NCBI RefSeq assembly: GCF_964228735.1
Contig: NZ_CAXRBQ010000158.1
Location: 1-64,000 of the forward strand
Direction of reading: 5' to 3'
DNA length: 64,000 nt
Source of the DNA: Pontibacterium sp964228735
Lineage (GTDB): Bacteria > Pseudomonadota > Gammaproteobacteria > Pseudomonadales > Balneatricaceae
The notes beneath the pieces were generated by a model, which was given only the letters and a program-made list of their open reading frames with translations, was not told the origin of the DNA and searched no databases. Below are positions 16,030-24,178 of the stretch, piece after piece (position 1 is the first letter of the stretch; every line of letters begins with the position of its first letter). A program made the translations under genes and the position numbers.

Positions 16030-16066
16030 GACGGCTCTCCAAGATTGTTTAGAAGTCTCGAAGATA

Positions 16067-16100
16067 AAGTTAGAGGAGCAACCTGAAACCAAGCTGAAAG
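16067..16100 (-). promoter_or_regulatory. Direct-repeat activator box and -10 for the 16029 gene
   Basis: On the + strand CTGAAACCAAGCTGAAAG (16083-16100) is two 7-mers CTGAAAC/CTGAAAG with 11-bp periodicity. Exactly 10 nt further in the direction of transcription lies TAACTT (minus strand, 16067-16072) as -10. The repeat replaces a -35, as in OmpR/PhoB-activated promoters. The same layout occurs at 26259-26292 and 26664-26697. The box starts right after the pgpA stop codon. Confidence 0.65.
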
Positions 16101-16101
16101 G

Positions 16102-16611
16102 TCAGGTATTGCTTAGAACTATTTCACCTAGCGCTATACCGGAAGCAAAAAACGTGGCCTGCAGTGCAATCCAGGCGTAGATACCGGCCAGAATATCGTC
16201 CAACATAATGCCTAAGCCGCCTGAAACCTGTTTGTCCGCCCAGCGGATGGGCCAGGGTTTGAGGATATCGAACAGGCGGAACCAGAGAAAACCCACCAGG
16301 ATCCAGATCAATCCTGTGGGGGCTGCAAACATGGTGATCCAGAAACCCACAAACTCGTCCCAAACAATGCCACCGTGGTCGTGAACGCCAATATCAGACG
16401 ACGTCTTGTCACATAACCAGATCCCCACCAGGGTGGTTATCAGCAGCATCAGGGCATAGGCAGGCAGGGAGAGGGTCTGAAACCAGAAATAAGGGATGAT
16501 GGCGGCCAGCGTACCAAAGGTACCCGGCGCGAAGGGGGCTGCACCACTACCGAGGCCGAAAGCGAGGAAGTGGACAGGATTACGCCAGACCGACGGCGGT
16601 ACTACATTCAT
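16102..16611 (-). CDS. pgpA: Phosphatidylglycerophosphatase A
   Basis: A 169-residue inner-membrane enzyme removing the phosphate from phosphatidylglycerol phosphate to give phosphatidylglycerol. The family pattern is clear: GLGSGAAPFAPGTFGTLAAIP near the N-terminus, HDHGGIVWDEFVGFWI in the middle and KPWPIRWADKQVSGGLGIMLDDILAGIYA at the catalytic end, with about four hydrophobic helices. It is the last gene of the nrdR-rib-nusB-thiL-pgpA series, 2 nt after thiL, a conserved arrangement in gammaproteobacteria. Confidence 0.95.
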   Translation of the reverse strand: MNVVPPSVWRNPVHFLAFGLGSGAAPFAPGTFGTLAAIIPYFWFQTLSLPAYALMLLITTLVGIWLCDKTSSDIGVHDHGGIVWDEFVGFWITMFAAPTGLIWILVGFLWFRLFDILKPWPIRWADKQVSGGLGIMLDDILAGIYAWIALQATFFASGIALGEIVLSNT

Positions 16612-16613
16612 GA

Positions 16614-17567
16614 TTAATCCTTGGCAAAATGGTCATAACCGCCGCTACCGCTCGCCACCTGACCATCGATACGAATACCCGGTTCAGCACTGATCTGACC
16701 GATCACTGTCACCGGTTCGGGCAGTTTCTGGATAACGCCCCGTTCAACGGCTGGCAGCGTAAAGCACAACTCAAAATCTTCACCGCCGCTCAAAGCCCAC
16801 TGGCGCGCCTGCTCTAGACCGGCATAGGCTTCCAGCTGTGCAGAAACAGGCAACGCACTCAGCTCAAGATCCGCGCCAAAGGCGGAGTTTTCCAGCAGGT
16901 GTCCCAGATCAGCCTGAACACCGTCTGAGATATCCACACAACTGGTTGCCAAACCACGCAGGGCCATACCGGTTTGCAGACGTGGGGTTGGTGCATAGAA
17001 ACGTTGCTGGAGGTAACGCACCTGATCACTCTCAGTATCGTGCTTGAGCAGCGTTTCCAGACCACCACGGCTGTCACCCAGTGTGCCGGTGACACAGATC
17101 AGATCACCAACCTGGGCACCACGGCGTTTCAAGGCCTTATCCACAGGCACAAAGCCATGCACCTGGGCAGACAGGCTCAGCGGCCCGCGGGTTGTGTCAC
17201 CACCCACCAGACGGATATCCAGCTGCTTCGCAGTATTAATCAGGCTTACCGCGAACGGTTCCAGCCATTCTTCAGTGGCATCAGGTACTGTCAGTGCCAG
17301 GGTAAACCAGGCAGGACGGGCGCCCATCGCAGCCAGGTCGCTGACAGACGCACCCAGCAGACGAGTGGCGAGATGCGCGGGCGGTGTGCCCGACAGAAAG
17401 TGGGTACCCTCGACCAGGGTATCGATCGATACGGCCATCGCCTCACCGGGTTCCGGTAACAGCAATGCACAGTCGTCGCCGATCCCCAGCGCAACAGAGG
17501 CATCGGTAGATGCCTCTGCAAAGTAACGCCGGATCAGCTCGAACTCGCCGAGGGAGGAAGTGCTCAT
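16614..17567 (-). CDS. thiL: Thiamine-monophosphate kinase
   Basis: A 317-residue ATP-dependent kinase making thiamine diphosphate, the cofactor needed by DXS among others. ThiL features seen: GIGDDCALL near the N-terminus, DTLVEGTHF, GDTTRGPLSLS and the later ALSGGEDFELCF. The length is normal. It lies between nusB and pgpA with short gaps (13 and 2 nt), consistent with co-transcription. Confidence 0.96.
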   Translation of the reverse strand: MSTSSLGEFELIRRYFAEASTDASVALGIGDDCALLLPEPGEAMAVSIDTLVEGTHFLSGTPPAHLATRLLGASVSDLAAMGARPAWFTLALTVPDATEEWLEPFAVSLINTAKQLDIRLVGGDTTRGPLSLSAQVHGFVPVDKALKRRGAQVGDLICVTGTLGDSRGGLETLLKHDTESDQVRYLQQRFYAPTPRLQTGMALRGLATSCVDISDGVQADLGHLLENSAFGADLELSALPVSAQLEAYAGLEQARQWALSGGEDFELCFTLPAVERGVIQKLPEPVTVIGQISAEPGIRIDGQVASGSGGYDHFAKD

Positions 17568-17580
17568 CGCGAACCCTTAC

Positions 17581-18069
17581 TTATCGGGAAGACCGGGCTT
17601 TCACCTCAGCCATACGTACACGCTGTGCCAGCTTGTCCAGCACGCCGTTTACGTAACGGTGACTTTCGGTTGCACCGAAGATCTTCGCCAGCTCAACACT
17701 CTCGTTGATCGCTACACGGTAAGGCACTTCCAGACGGTGGATCAGCTCGTACGAACCGATGCGCAGTACCGCCAGCTCAACCGGATCCAGATCGTCCAGT
17801 TCACGGTCCAGGAACGGCTTGAACTGTTCGTCCAGCTCACTCTTACGGCTGGCAACACCGGTCAGCAGTTCTGAGAACAGGCGCTTGTCGGTGTTACGCA
17901 TCTCCGCTTCGTTGTCCACACGGAACTGAGCGTCGATCTCGTTGACCGGTTGCCCGGCCATCTGCCACTGGTACAGCGCCTGCAGGGCAAAACTACGTGC
18001 CGCACGACGCTGTTCAGTCAGGGATACTTTTTTCTTTGGTTTAGGCGCAGTGTTGTCGCTCATCTGCAC
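17581..18069 (-). CDS. nusB: Transcription antitermination factor NusB
   Basis: A 162-residue all-helical RNA-binding protein that with NusE forms the core of the rRNA antitermination complex. The N-terminal RRAARSFALQALYQWQ and the C-terminal VNGVLDKLAQ are family hallmarks. A basic N-terminal tail of about 18 residues precedes the domain. It abuts ribH (18070) with no spacer, so the two are translated from one message. Confidence 0.96.
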   Translation of the reverse strand: MQMSDNTAPKPKKKVSLTEQRRAARSFALQALYQWQMAGQPVNEIDAQFRVDNEAEMRNTDKRLFSELLTGVASRKSELDEQFKPFLDRELDDLDPVELAVLRIGSYELIHRLEVPYRVAINESVELAKIFGATESHRYVNGVLDKLAQRVRMAEVKARSSR

Positions 18070-18543
18070 TCAGACCTCAAGTTTACGCAGCAGGCTAACC
18101 ATCTCCAGTGCGGAGAGGGCAGCTTCTTCGCCTTTGTTACCCATCTTGGTACCGGAACGCTCAACCGCCTGTTCGATGCTGTTTACAGTCAGGATGCCAT
18201 TCGCAACCGGCAGGCTGTATTCCAGAGATACCTGTGCCACACCTTTGGACGCTTCACCGGACACGTACTCAAAGTGTGGCGTACCACCACGAATAACCGC
18301 ACCCAGTGCGATGATCGCATCGGCATCGCCCTGCGCAGCAACTTTTTTCACTGCCAGAGGGATCTCAAACGCACCCGGTACGCGGATTACGCGAATGTTG
18401 TCTTCATCTACACCGTGACGCTTCAGGGTGTCCATTGCGCCTTCCAGCAGGCTCTCAACTACGAATGCGTTGAAACGGCCAACTACGATCGCGTACTTGC
18501 CGTTGCCGCTGATAAAATCGCCTTCAAACGTTTTCACTGCCAT
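18070..18543 (-). CDS. ribH: 6,7-dimethyl-8-ribityllumazine synthase
   Basis: A 157-residue subunit of lumazine synthase, joining the ribityl pyrimidine with 3,4-dihydroxybutanone phosphate. Typical motifs: RFNAFVVESLLEGA, VPGAFEIPLAVK, ALGAVIRGGTPHFEYV (with the catalytic histidine) and the NGILTVNSIEQA segment. Family members form pentamers or 60-mers. It stands between ribBA (14-nt gap) and nusB. Confidence 0.97.
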   Translation of the reverse strand: MAVKTFEGDFISGNGKYAIVVGRFNAFVVESLLEGAMDTLKRHGVDEDNIRVIRVPGAFEIPLAVKKVAAQGDADAIIALGAVIRGGTPHFEYVSGEASKGVAQVSLEYSLPVANGILTVNSIEQAVERSGTKMGNKGEEAALSALEMVSLLRKLEV

Positions 18544-18557
18544 GATTCTTATCCAGC

Positions 18558-19673
18558 TTACTCTTCACAAGGGATGTATTCTTCAATCTCCAGATCAAAA
18601 CCGGAGATCGCATTAAACTTCATCGGGGAGCTGAGCAGGCGCATTTTGCGCACGCCCAGATCACGCAGGATCTGAGAACCCGTACCCACCGTCAGGTAGG
18701 CACCAGAGGAGCTCACATCCACTTTCGATTTCTTCTTACCGACCAGCACGCCTTCCAGCGCTTCACCCAGATCGATTCGCGTACCGGTGTCCAGCAGCAG
18801 CACAACGCCGTTGCCCTCTTCGGCAACACGCTGCAGCGCTTTACGCACCGTCCATTTGCGCTCATCACCCTGCGCAGCACCCACGACATCACGCATCACT
18901 TCGTTACGGATGTGTACACGGACCATGGTTGGATTCTCCGGTTCCACGTCTCCCAGCGTCAGTGCCAGGTGGGTACAATCCTGAATCTCATCACGGTAGG
19001 TGATGTAGTTGAAATCGCCAAACTCAGTTGGCAATACACCTTCACTCTCGCGCGTAACCGTGTGTTCGTTGGTGGTGCGGTAGTGAATCAGATCCGCGAT
19101 AGTGCCGATCTTCAGATTGTGCTTTTCCGCAAACTTTTCCAGATCTGGTCGACGCGCCATGGTGCCGTCTTCGTTCATGATCTCAACGATCACGGACGCT
19201 GGGGTCAGGCCTGCCAGACGGGACAGGTCGCAACCTGCTTCCGTGTGACCGGCACGGCTCAGAACACCACCTGGCTGTGCCATCAGCGGGAAGATGTGCC
19301 CCGGCTGAACAATATCTTCCGGCTGCACACTGTCTTTTACCGCCACACGCACGGTGTGCGCACGGTCAGCCGCGGAAATACCCGTAGTTACACCCGTTGC
19401 CGCTTCGATGGACAGGGTGAAGTTGGTGGAGAACTGTGCGCCGTTGCTCTGAACCATCAGAGGTAATTTCAGCTTTTCACAGTGCTCACGGGTCAGTGTC
19501 AGACAGATCAGACCACGCGCGTGGGTTGCCATGAAGTTGATATCGTCCGGGCGCACCATTTCGGCCGCGATCACCAGATCACCTTCATTCTCACGATCTT
19601 CGTCGTCCATCAGGATAACCATTTTGCCCTGACGGATATCGTCGATAATTTCCTGAGTTGTATTCAGTTTCAT
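18558..19673 (-). CDS. ribBA: RibBA-type protein: DHBP synthase with degenerate GTP cyclohydrolase II domain
   Basis: A 371-residue fusion. The N-terminal 3,4-dihydroxy-2-butanone 4-phosphate synthase domain (about 1-205) is intact (MDDEDRENEGDLVIAAE, HARGLICL, RAGHTEAGCDL), so it should convert ribulose 5-phosphate. The C-terminal domain (about 210-365) has the GTP cyclohydrolase II fold pattern but lacks the C-x10-C-x-C zinc site: the region reads VRVHIRNEVMRDVVGAAQ. It is therefore probably inactive for GTP opening, which RibA at 12296 would supply. It lies in the operon between ribE and ribH. Confidence 0.93.
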   Translation of the reverse strand: MKLNTTQEIIDDIRQGKMVILMDDEDRENEGDLVIAAEMVRPDDINFMATHARGLICLTLTREHCEKLKLPLMVQSNGAQFSTNFTLSIEAATGVTTGISAADRAHTVRVAVKDSVQPEDIVQPGHIFPLMAQPGGVLSRAGHTEAGCDLSRLAGLTPASVIVEIMNEDGTMARRPDLEKFAEKHNLKIGTIADLIHYRTTNEHTVTRESEGVLPTEFGDFNYITYRDEIQDCTHLALTLGDVEPENPTMVRVHIRNEVMRDVVGAAQGDERKWTVRKALQRVAEEGNGVVLLLDTGTRIDLGEALEGVLVGKKKSKVDVSSSGAYLTVGTGSQILRDLGVRKMRLLSSPMKFNAISGFDLEIEEYIPCEE

Positions 19674-19683
19674 TGCTCTAGTC

Positions 19684-20370
19684 TCATCCGCCTCTGCGGT
19701 TTGTAAATCCGAATTCTGCCAACTTATCCAGTGTCAGGCCGCCACTGCTTTCCTGGGACTCTTCCTCAGGTTCTGCGCTGCGGTAGCCCAGCATACGTTC
19801 CAGGTAGCGAGCAATAATGTCCACTTCCAGGTGCACCTGCCGACCCGGTACGTAGTGATCGATAATGGTTTCCTGCACGGTGTGCGGGACAATGTTCAGC
19901 TCGAACAGGTCGCCGTTCACTGCGTTTACGGTCAGGCTGGTGCCGTCCACGGTGATTGAACCCTTACCTGCAATATAACGCCCCAACGCTGCTGGTGCTT
20001 TGATAGTAAAACGCACCGAACGGGCATCGTCGCGGCGATCGACCACTTCACCCAGGCCGTCCACGTGGCCGGTCACAATGTGGCCACCCAGTCGGCTGGT
20101 TGGCATCAACGCCTTTTCCAGGTTCACCTTCTCGCCTACGGCCAGCGATGGAAAGCGGGTATGGGTCAGGGTTTCACGGGATACATCAGCCCAGAAACCG
20201 TCACTCGGCAGATCGATTGCGGTCAGGCAGACACCGTTCACGGCAATACTGTCACCCAGTTTCACATCCGCCAGCTCCAGATCACCGGTACGGATATAAA
20301 GCTGAAGGTCGCCCTGCTGCTCTTCCACAGCGGCGATCGTACCTACAGCTTCAACAATTCCAGTAAACAT
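19684..20370 (-). CDS. ribE: Riboflavin synthase, alpha chain
   Basis: A 228-residue enzyme that dismutates two dimethylribityllumazines into riboflavin. It begins with the invariant MFTGIVEAVG and contains two lumazine-binding repeats (about 1-97 and 98-195): SIAVNGVCLTA in the first, GSITVDGTSLTVNAV in the second. About 20 extra residues at the C-terminus (EEESQESSGG...) extend past the usual end. Its start overlaps the ribD stop by one base. Confidence 0.97.
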   Translation of the reverse strand: MFTGIVEAVGTIAAVEEQQGDLQLYIRTGDLELADVKLGDSIAVNGVCLTAIDLPSDGFWADVSRETLTHTRFPSLAVGEKVNLEKALMPTSRLGGHIVTGHVDGLGEVVDRRDDARSVRFTIKAPAALGRYIAGKGSITVDGTSLTVNAVNGDLFELNIVPHTVQETIIDHYVPGRQVHLEVDIIARYLERMLGYRSAEPEEESQESSGGLTLDKLAEFGFTNRRGG

Positions 20371-21515
20371 TAATTACTCTCGTTACTCTCAGCCAACACC
20401 GGGCGCAAGGTTAGTTTCAGATCATCGCCCAGCATCCGGCTGTCCAGCAGTTGCATGCGAATCTGCTGCGCCATCTGTGTATAAGGTAGTTCATACATCG
20501 GTCGGGCATCGGAACCCATCAGGGTCATCGCCTGATAGACCACCAGCTCATCGACCACTCCGGCACTGATAAATGCGCCGGCCAACGTTGCACCGGTTTC
20601 CACCAACAACTCGTTACACTGTTCTGCACTTGCCAGATATCGCAGCAGCTTTGTAACGGATACACGCCCATTTTCAGCGTCGAAGCGAATCACTTCAGCA
20701 CCTGCAGTTTCCAGCTGCGCCGTTCTCTCCGCATCATCACTCAGGGTGGCAATCAGCGTACGTCCTGGTTGCGTCAGGATTTTAGCCTGCAGCGGCATAC
20801 GGAGTTGACTGTCCATCACCACACGCAGTGGCTGTTTCTCGGTCACCAGTGCCGCGTTGTCCAATTGCAGCTCTTGTTCGCGTACCGTCAGCGACGAATC
20901 GTCGTGCAGGATGGAATCCACACCGGTCACGATGACGGAGCTCTGCGCACGTAAGCGCTGTACATCACTGCGTGCAGCAGGTCCGGTGATCCACTGGGAC
21001 TCACCGCTCTGCATGGCTGTACGACCGTCCAGGCTGCTGGCGGTTTTGACACGCACATAGGGCAAGCCCTGCTCCATGCGTTTGATAAAACCCGGATTCA
21101 GCAGCTTGGCTTCGGCTTCCAGCAAACCATGGGAGGCGTCGATTCCGGCATCCTGCAAAATACGGATACCACGCCCGGCCACCCGTGGGTTCGGATCAAC
21201 CATTGCTGATACAACCCGTGCAACGCCTGCGCCTTTTAACGCCTCTGCACACGGCGGTGTCTTGCCGAAGTGGCTGCACGGTTCCAGGGTGACGTACGCC
21301 GTCGCGCCACGGGCCTGATCTCCAGCCATGCGCAAGGCATTCACTTCGGCGTGCCCTTCTCCGGCCCGCACGTGATAGCCCTCACCCACCAGCTCGTCAT
21401 CACGTACGATGACACAACCTACACGCGGATTAGGTTGGGTGGTGTAACGCCCCTGATCAGCGAGCTGAATCGCCCGTGCCATCCAGCGGCGGTCAGCTAC
21501 GGAAAATGTGCTCAC
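20370..21515 (-). CDS. ribD: Riboflavin biosynthesis deaminase/reductase RibD
   Basis: A 381-residue bifunctional enzyme. The N-terminal cytidine-deaminase-like domain has the zinc site H55-A-E57 with C80 and C89 (HAEVNAL, TLEPCSHFGKTPPC); the C-terminal domain (about 155-370) is the NADPH-dependent pyrimidine reductase (VKTASSLDGRTA, GVDSIL). It acts after GTP cyclohydrolase II. It overlaps nrdR by 4 nt upstream and ribE by 1 nt downstream, indicating tight coupling. Confidence 0.97.
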   Translation of the reverse strand: MSTFSVADRRWMARAIQLADQGRYTTQPNPRVGCVIVRDDELVGEGYHVRAGEGHAEVNALRMAGDQARGATAYVTLEPCSHFGKTPPCAEALKGAGVARVVSAMVDPNPRVAGRGIRILQDAGIDASHGLLEAEAKLLNPGFIKRMEQGLPYVRVKTASSLDGRTAMQSGESQWITGPAARSDVQRLRAQSSVIVTGVDSILHDDSSLTVREQELQLDNAALVTEKQPLRVVMDSQLRMPLQAKILTQPGRTLIATLSDDAERTAQLETAGAEVIRFDAENGRVSVTKLLRYLASAEQCNELLVETGATLAGAFISAGVVDELVVYQAMTLMGSDARPMYELPYTQMAQQIRMQLLDSRMLGDDLKLTLRPVLAESNESN

Positions 21516-21988
21516 CCTTTATCCCCTGCCACGTCCTGATCAGCAGACAGGCGATCGATCTCTTCTTTAAACTCGTTAATGTCCTGGAAGCTGCGATACA
21601 CGGACGCAAAACGTACGTACGCCACCTCATCCAGCTTGCGCAGCTCAGACATCACCTCCTCACCCACCTGACGCGATGGCAGCTCACGCTCACCGGTTGC
21701 ACGTAAACGGTGCTTGATCCGGTTGATGGACGCTTCAAACTCTTCCATGGAAACGGGACGTTTTTCCAGCGCGCGGTGAATACCGGCGCGAAGCTTGTCT
21801 TCATCAAATGGCTGGCGGGAGCCGTCGGCCTTGATCAGGCGCGGCATCAGCAGTTCGGCGGCTTCGTAGGTGGTAAATCGCTCGTGACAGTGGGTGCATT
21901 CGCGACGACGGCGGACCTGCTGGCCTTCAGCAACCAGACGGGAATCCACAACCTTGGTTTCGTTCGCAGCACAAAATGGACAATGCAT
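21512..21988 (-). CDS. nrdR: Transcriptional repressor NrdR
   Basis: A 158-residue repressor of ribonucleotide reductase genes. The zinc ribbon has C3, C6, C31 and C34 (MHCPFC ... ECTHCHERF); the ATP-cone domain follows (about 48-138) and senses ATP/dATP. It is the first gene of the rib-nusB-thiL-pgpA series, as in many gammaproteobacteria, and overlaps ribD by 4 nt. No nrd genes or NrdR boxes are seen in the window. Confidence 0.97.
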   Translation of the reverse strand: MHCPFCAANETKVVDSRLVAEGQQVRRRRECTHCHERFTTYEAAELLMPRLIKADGSRQPFDEDKLRAGIHRALEKRPVSMEEFEASINRIKHRLRATGERELPSRQVGEEVMSELRKLDEVAYVRFASVYRSFQDINEFKEEIDRLSADQDVAGDKG

Positions 21989-22058
21989 GGCCGTTTCCTG
22001 TCAAAAAAGAGCGAAAGAGCAGACAACAAAAGCGATAAAACGGTTATCTACCCACAAA

Positions 22059-22086
22059 TAAAAAGGGCGACCTATTGGCCGCCCCC
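22059..22086 (-). terminator. Terminator of glyA
   Basis: Stem 22065-22072 with 22077-22084 (8 bp, one G-U), TATT/AATA loop; on the minus strand it is followed by a run of five T. It separates glyA from nrdR. Confidence 0.85.
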
Positions 22087-22108
22087 GGATTGTACAGGCT
22101 TTCCGGTA

Positions 22109-23365
22109 TTACTTGTAGACCGGGTAACGTGCACACAGGTCTTTCACCTGCTCTTTAACCTTGGCGATAGTCTCTTCGTTGTTGATATCTTCCAGGACAT
22201 CGCAGATCCAGTTCGTCAGCTGAACAGACTCTTCCTCTTTGAAACCACGACGAGTGATTGCAGGGGAGCCGATACGCAGGCCGGAAGTCACAAACGGAGA
22301 ACGTGGGTCGTTTGGTACGGAGTTCTTGTTCACGGTGATGTTGGCACGGCCCAGGGCTGCGTCAGCATCTTTACCAGTGATATCCTTGTCGATCAGGTCA
22401 ACCAGGAACAGGTGATCGTCGGTACCGCCGGATACAATGTTGATACCACGCGCGATGAAGGTTTCAGCCATCGCCTGTGCGTTCTTAACAACCTGTGCCT
22501 GGTACGCTTTCCACTCATCTTCCAGTGCTTCTTTGAAGCACACAGCTTTCGCCGCGATGATGTGCATCAGCGGGCCGCCCTGAGATTCAGGGAATACAGC
22601 GAAGTTCAGTTTCTTCTGCAGATCTTCGTCAGCGTTAGCAGACACGATCAGACCACCACGTGGGCCGCCCAGTGTTTTGTGGGTAGTGGTGGTTACAACA
22701 TCCGCGAATGGCAGTGGGCTTGGGTATACGCCTGCAGCAATCAGACCCGCGATGTGCGCCATGTCTACAAACAGGTATGCGCCTACTTTATCCGCGATGT
22801 CACGGAAACACTGCCAGTCAACCACACGGGAGTAAGCTGAGAAGCCCGCTACGATCATTTTAGGCTTGTGCTCTTCAGCCAGACGCTCAACTTCCGCGTA
22901 ATCGATCTCACCGGTTTCCGGGTTCAGACCGTACTGTACCGCGTTGTAGATACGACCGGAGAAAGACACGCTTGCACCGTGGGTCAGGTGACCACCGTGT
23001 GCCAGGCTCATACCCAGAACAGTGTCGCCCGGCTGGCACAGCGCCATGTAAACAGCGGCGTTTGCCTGAGAACCGGAATGTGGCTGTACGTTTGCGTAGG
23101 TCGCACCGAACAGTTCACATGCACGGTCGATAGCCAGCTGTTCAACTACGTCAACGTACTCACAACCACCGTAGTAACGCTTGTTCGGGTAACCTTCAGC
23201 GTATTTGTTAGTCAGTACGGAACCCTGCGCTTCCATTACGCGTGGGCTGGTGTAGTTTTCGGAAGCGATAAGCTCGATGTGCTCTTCCTGACGTGTAGCC
23301 TCTGACTGCATTGCAGCGTACAGGTCAGCATCAAAATCAGCGATCGACATATCTTTGCTAAACAT
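22109..23365 (-). CDS. glyA: Serine hydroxymethyltransferase
   Basis: A 418-residue PLP enzyme converting serine and tetrahydrofolate to glycine and methylene-THF, the main one-carbon source. The PLP lysine is K230 in VTTTTHKTLGGPRGG; the N-terminal ELIASENYTSP and SGSQANAAVY segments are conserved. Length matches E. coli GlyA (417). It is monocistronic, with a terminator downstream and a leader of about 230 nt shared with the hsp20 terminator. Confidence 0.98.
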   Translation of the reverse strand: MFSKDMSIADFDADLYAAMQSEATRQEEHIELIASENYTSPRVMEAQGSVLTNKYAEGYPNKRYYGGCEYVDVVEQLAIDRACELFGATYANVQPHSGSQANAAVYMALCQPGDTVLGMSLAHGGHLTHGASVSFSGRIYNAVQYGLNPETGEIDYAEVERLAEEHKPKMIVAGFSAYSRVVDWQCFRDIADKVGAYLFVDMAHIAGLIAAGVYPSPLPFADVVTTTTHKTLGGPRGGLIVSANADEDLQKKLNFAVFPESQGGPLMHIIAAKAVCFKEALEDEWKAYQAQVVKNAQAMAETFIARGINIVSGGTDDHLFLVDLIDKDITGKDADAALGRANITVNKNSVPNDPRSPFVTSGLRIGSPAITRRGFKEEESVQLTNWICDVLEDINNEETIAKVKEQVKDLCARYPVYK

Positions 23366-23545
23366 GGTGTGGCGGTCCCCTAAGGTAGGTATAGAAGTGT
23401 CCAGGTTGGGGCGACTGTGCAGTTGTCGGCTACCGGCTTGACCGGGTCAACCTGATACAGCTTTTTAGAAAACGCGCATTATACCTGAATGCGACATTTG
23501 CATCACTTGAAACGACCTCAAAAATTCTTCAGTGGGATTCATATA

Positions 23546-23576
23546 CAAAAAGCCCCACAACGGGTGCAGGGCTTTA
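23546..23576 (-). terminator. Terminator of the hsp20 gene
   Basis: AAAGCCC / GGGCTTT (23549-23555 with 23569-23575), with the inner pairs CAC/GTG continuing the stem; a run of five T follows on the minus strand. Confidence 0.85.
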
Positions 23577-23597
23577 AGCAACAGAAACGATTTAGGG

Positions 23598-24011
23598 TTA
23601 TTCAATACGGATATGGGTGCTTTCAGGTGGCTGCTGTTCCAGCTTTGGCAGGTCCAGTGACAACACGCCGTTCTCAAAGCTTGCCTTGATTGAAGCTGGA
23701 TCAATGTCACGTCCCACAGACATGGAGCGACTGTAGCGCCCTACATGACGTTCACGCCGAATCACCTTGCCTTCCTTCTCTTCCGACTCCTCCTTGTGGG
23801 TTTCCGCAGTCACGCTTAAGACACCATTATTCAGCGTTACCTTGATGTCGTCCTTTTCCACACCCGGCAGGTCCGCTTTGATGTGATACCCCTTGCTGTC
23901 TTCCTTCACATCAATGGCAGGCATCATCTCGCCGCTACCACGACGCCCGCGGAAAAAATCACCGAAAAACGCATCATCAAACAGGCTGTTAAAAGGAGCC
24001 AGTTCTTTCAT
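23598..24011 (-). CDS. Hsp20 / alpha-crystallin small heat-shock protein
   Basis: A 137-residue holdase chaperone. The alpha-crystallin domain spans about 28-128 (AIDVKEDSKGYHIKADLPGVEKDDIKV ... FENGVLSLDLPK), and the C-terminal HIRIE gives the I-x-I motif that docks neighbouring subunits. It binds unfolding proteins and passes them to DnaK/ClpB. The start has a GGAGG site. No convincing sigma-32 promoter was found upstream. It is divergent from ettA. Confidence 0.95.
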   Translation of the reverse strand: MKELAPFNSLFDDAFFGDFFRGRRGSGEMMPAIDVKEDSKGYHIKADLPGVEKDDIKVTLNNGVLSVTAETHKEESEEKEGKVIRRERHVGRYSRSMSVGRDIDPASIKASFENGVLSLDLPKLEQQPPESTHIRIE

Positions 24012-24178
24012 CTGAGGTTCCTCCGAACTATCTGGTTATTAATTGACCACTTCTGTTATGAGCATAGTTCGCAAGGAAAATCGTGCCATCGGCATATTTG
24101 ACCGGTATCAAGTTGGCGTTTAATAGCCGCAATCGTTTAAAATTCCCGCATCTTGATTCACTGACAGGTTCTGAGCGA

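Noticed and set aside
24012..24082. Possible sigma-54 or sigma-32 promoter for the hsp20 gene (TGGCAC ... TTGCG and CTTGCGA on the minus strand)
   Set aside because: The spacing is wrong for sigma-54 and no sigma-32 -10 lies at the proper distance from CTTGCGA.
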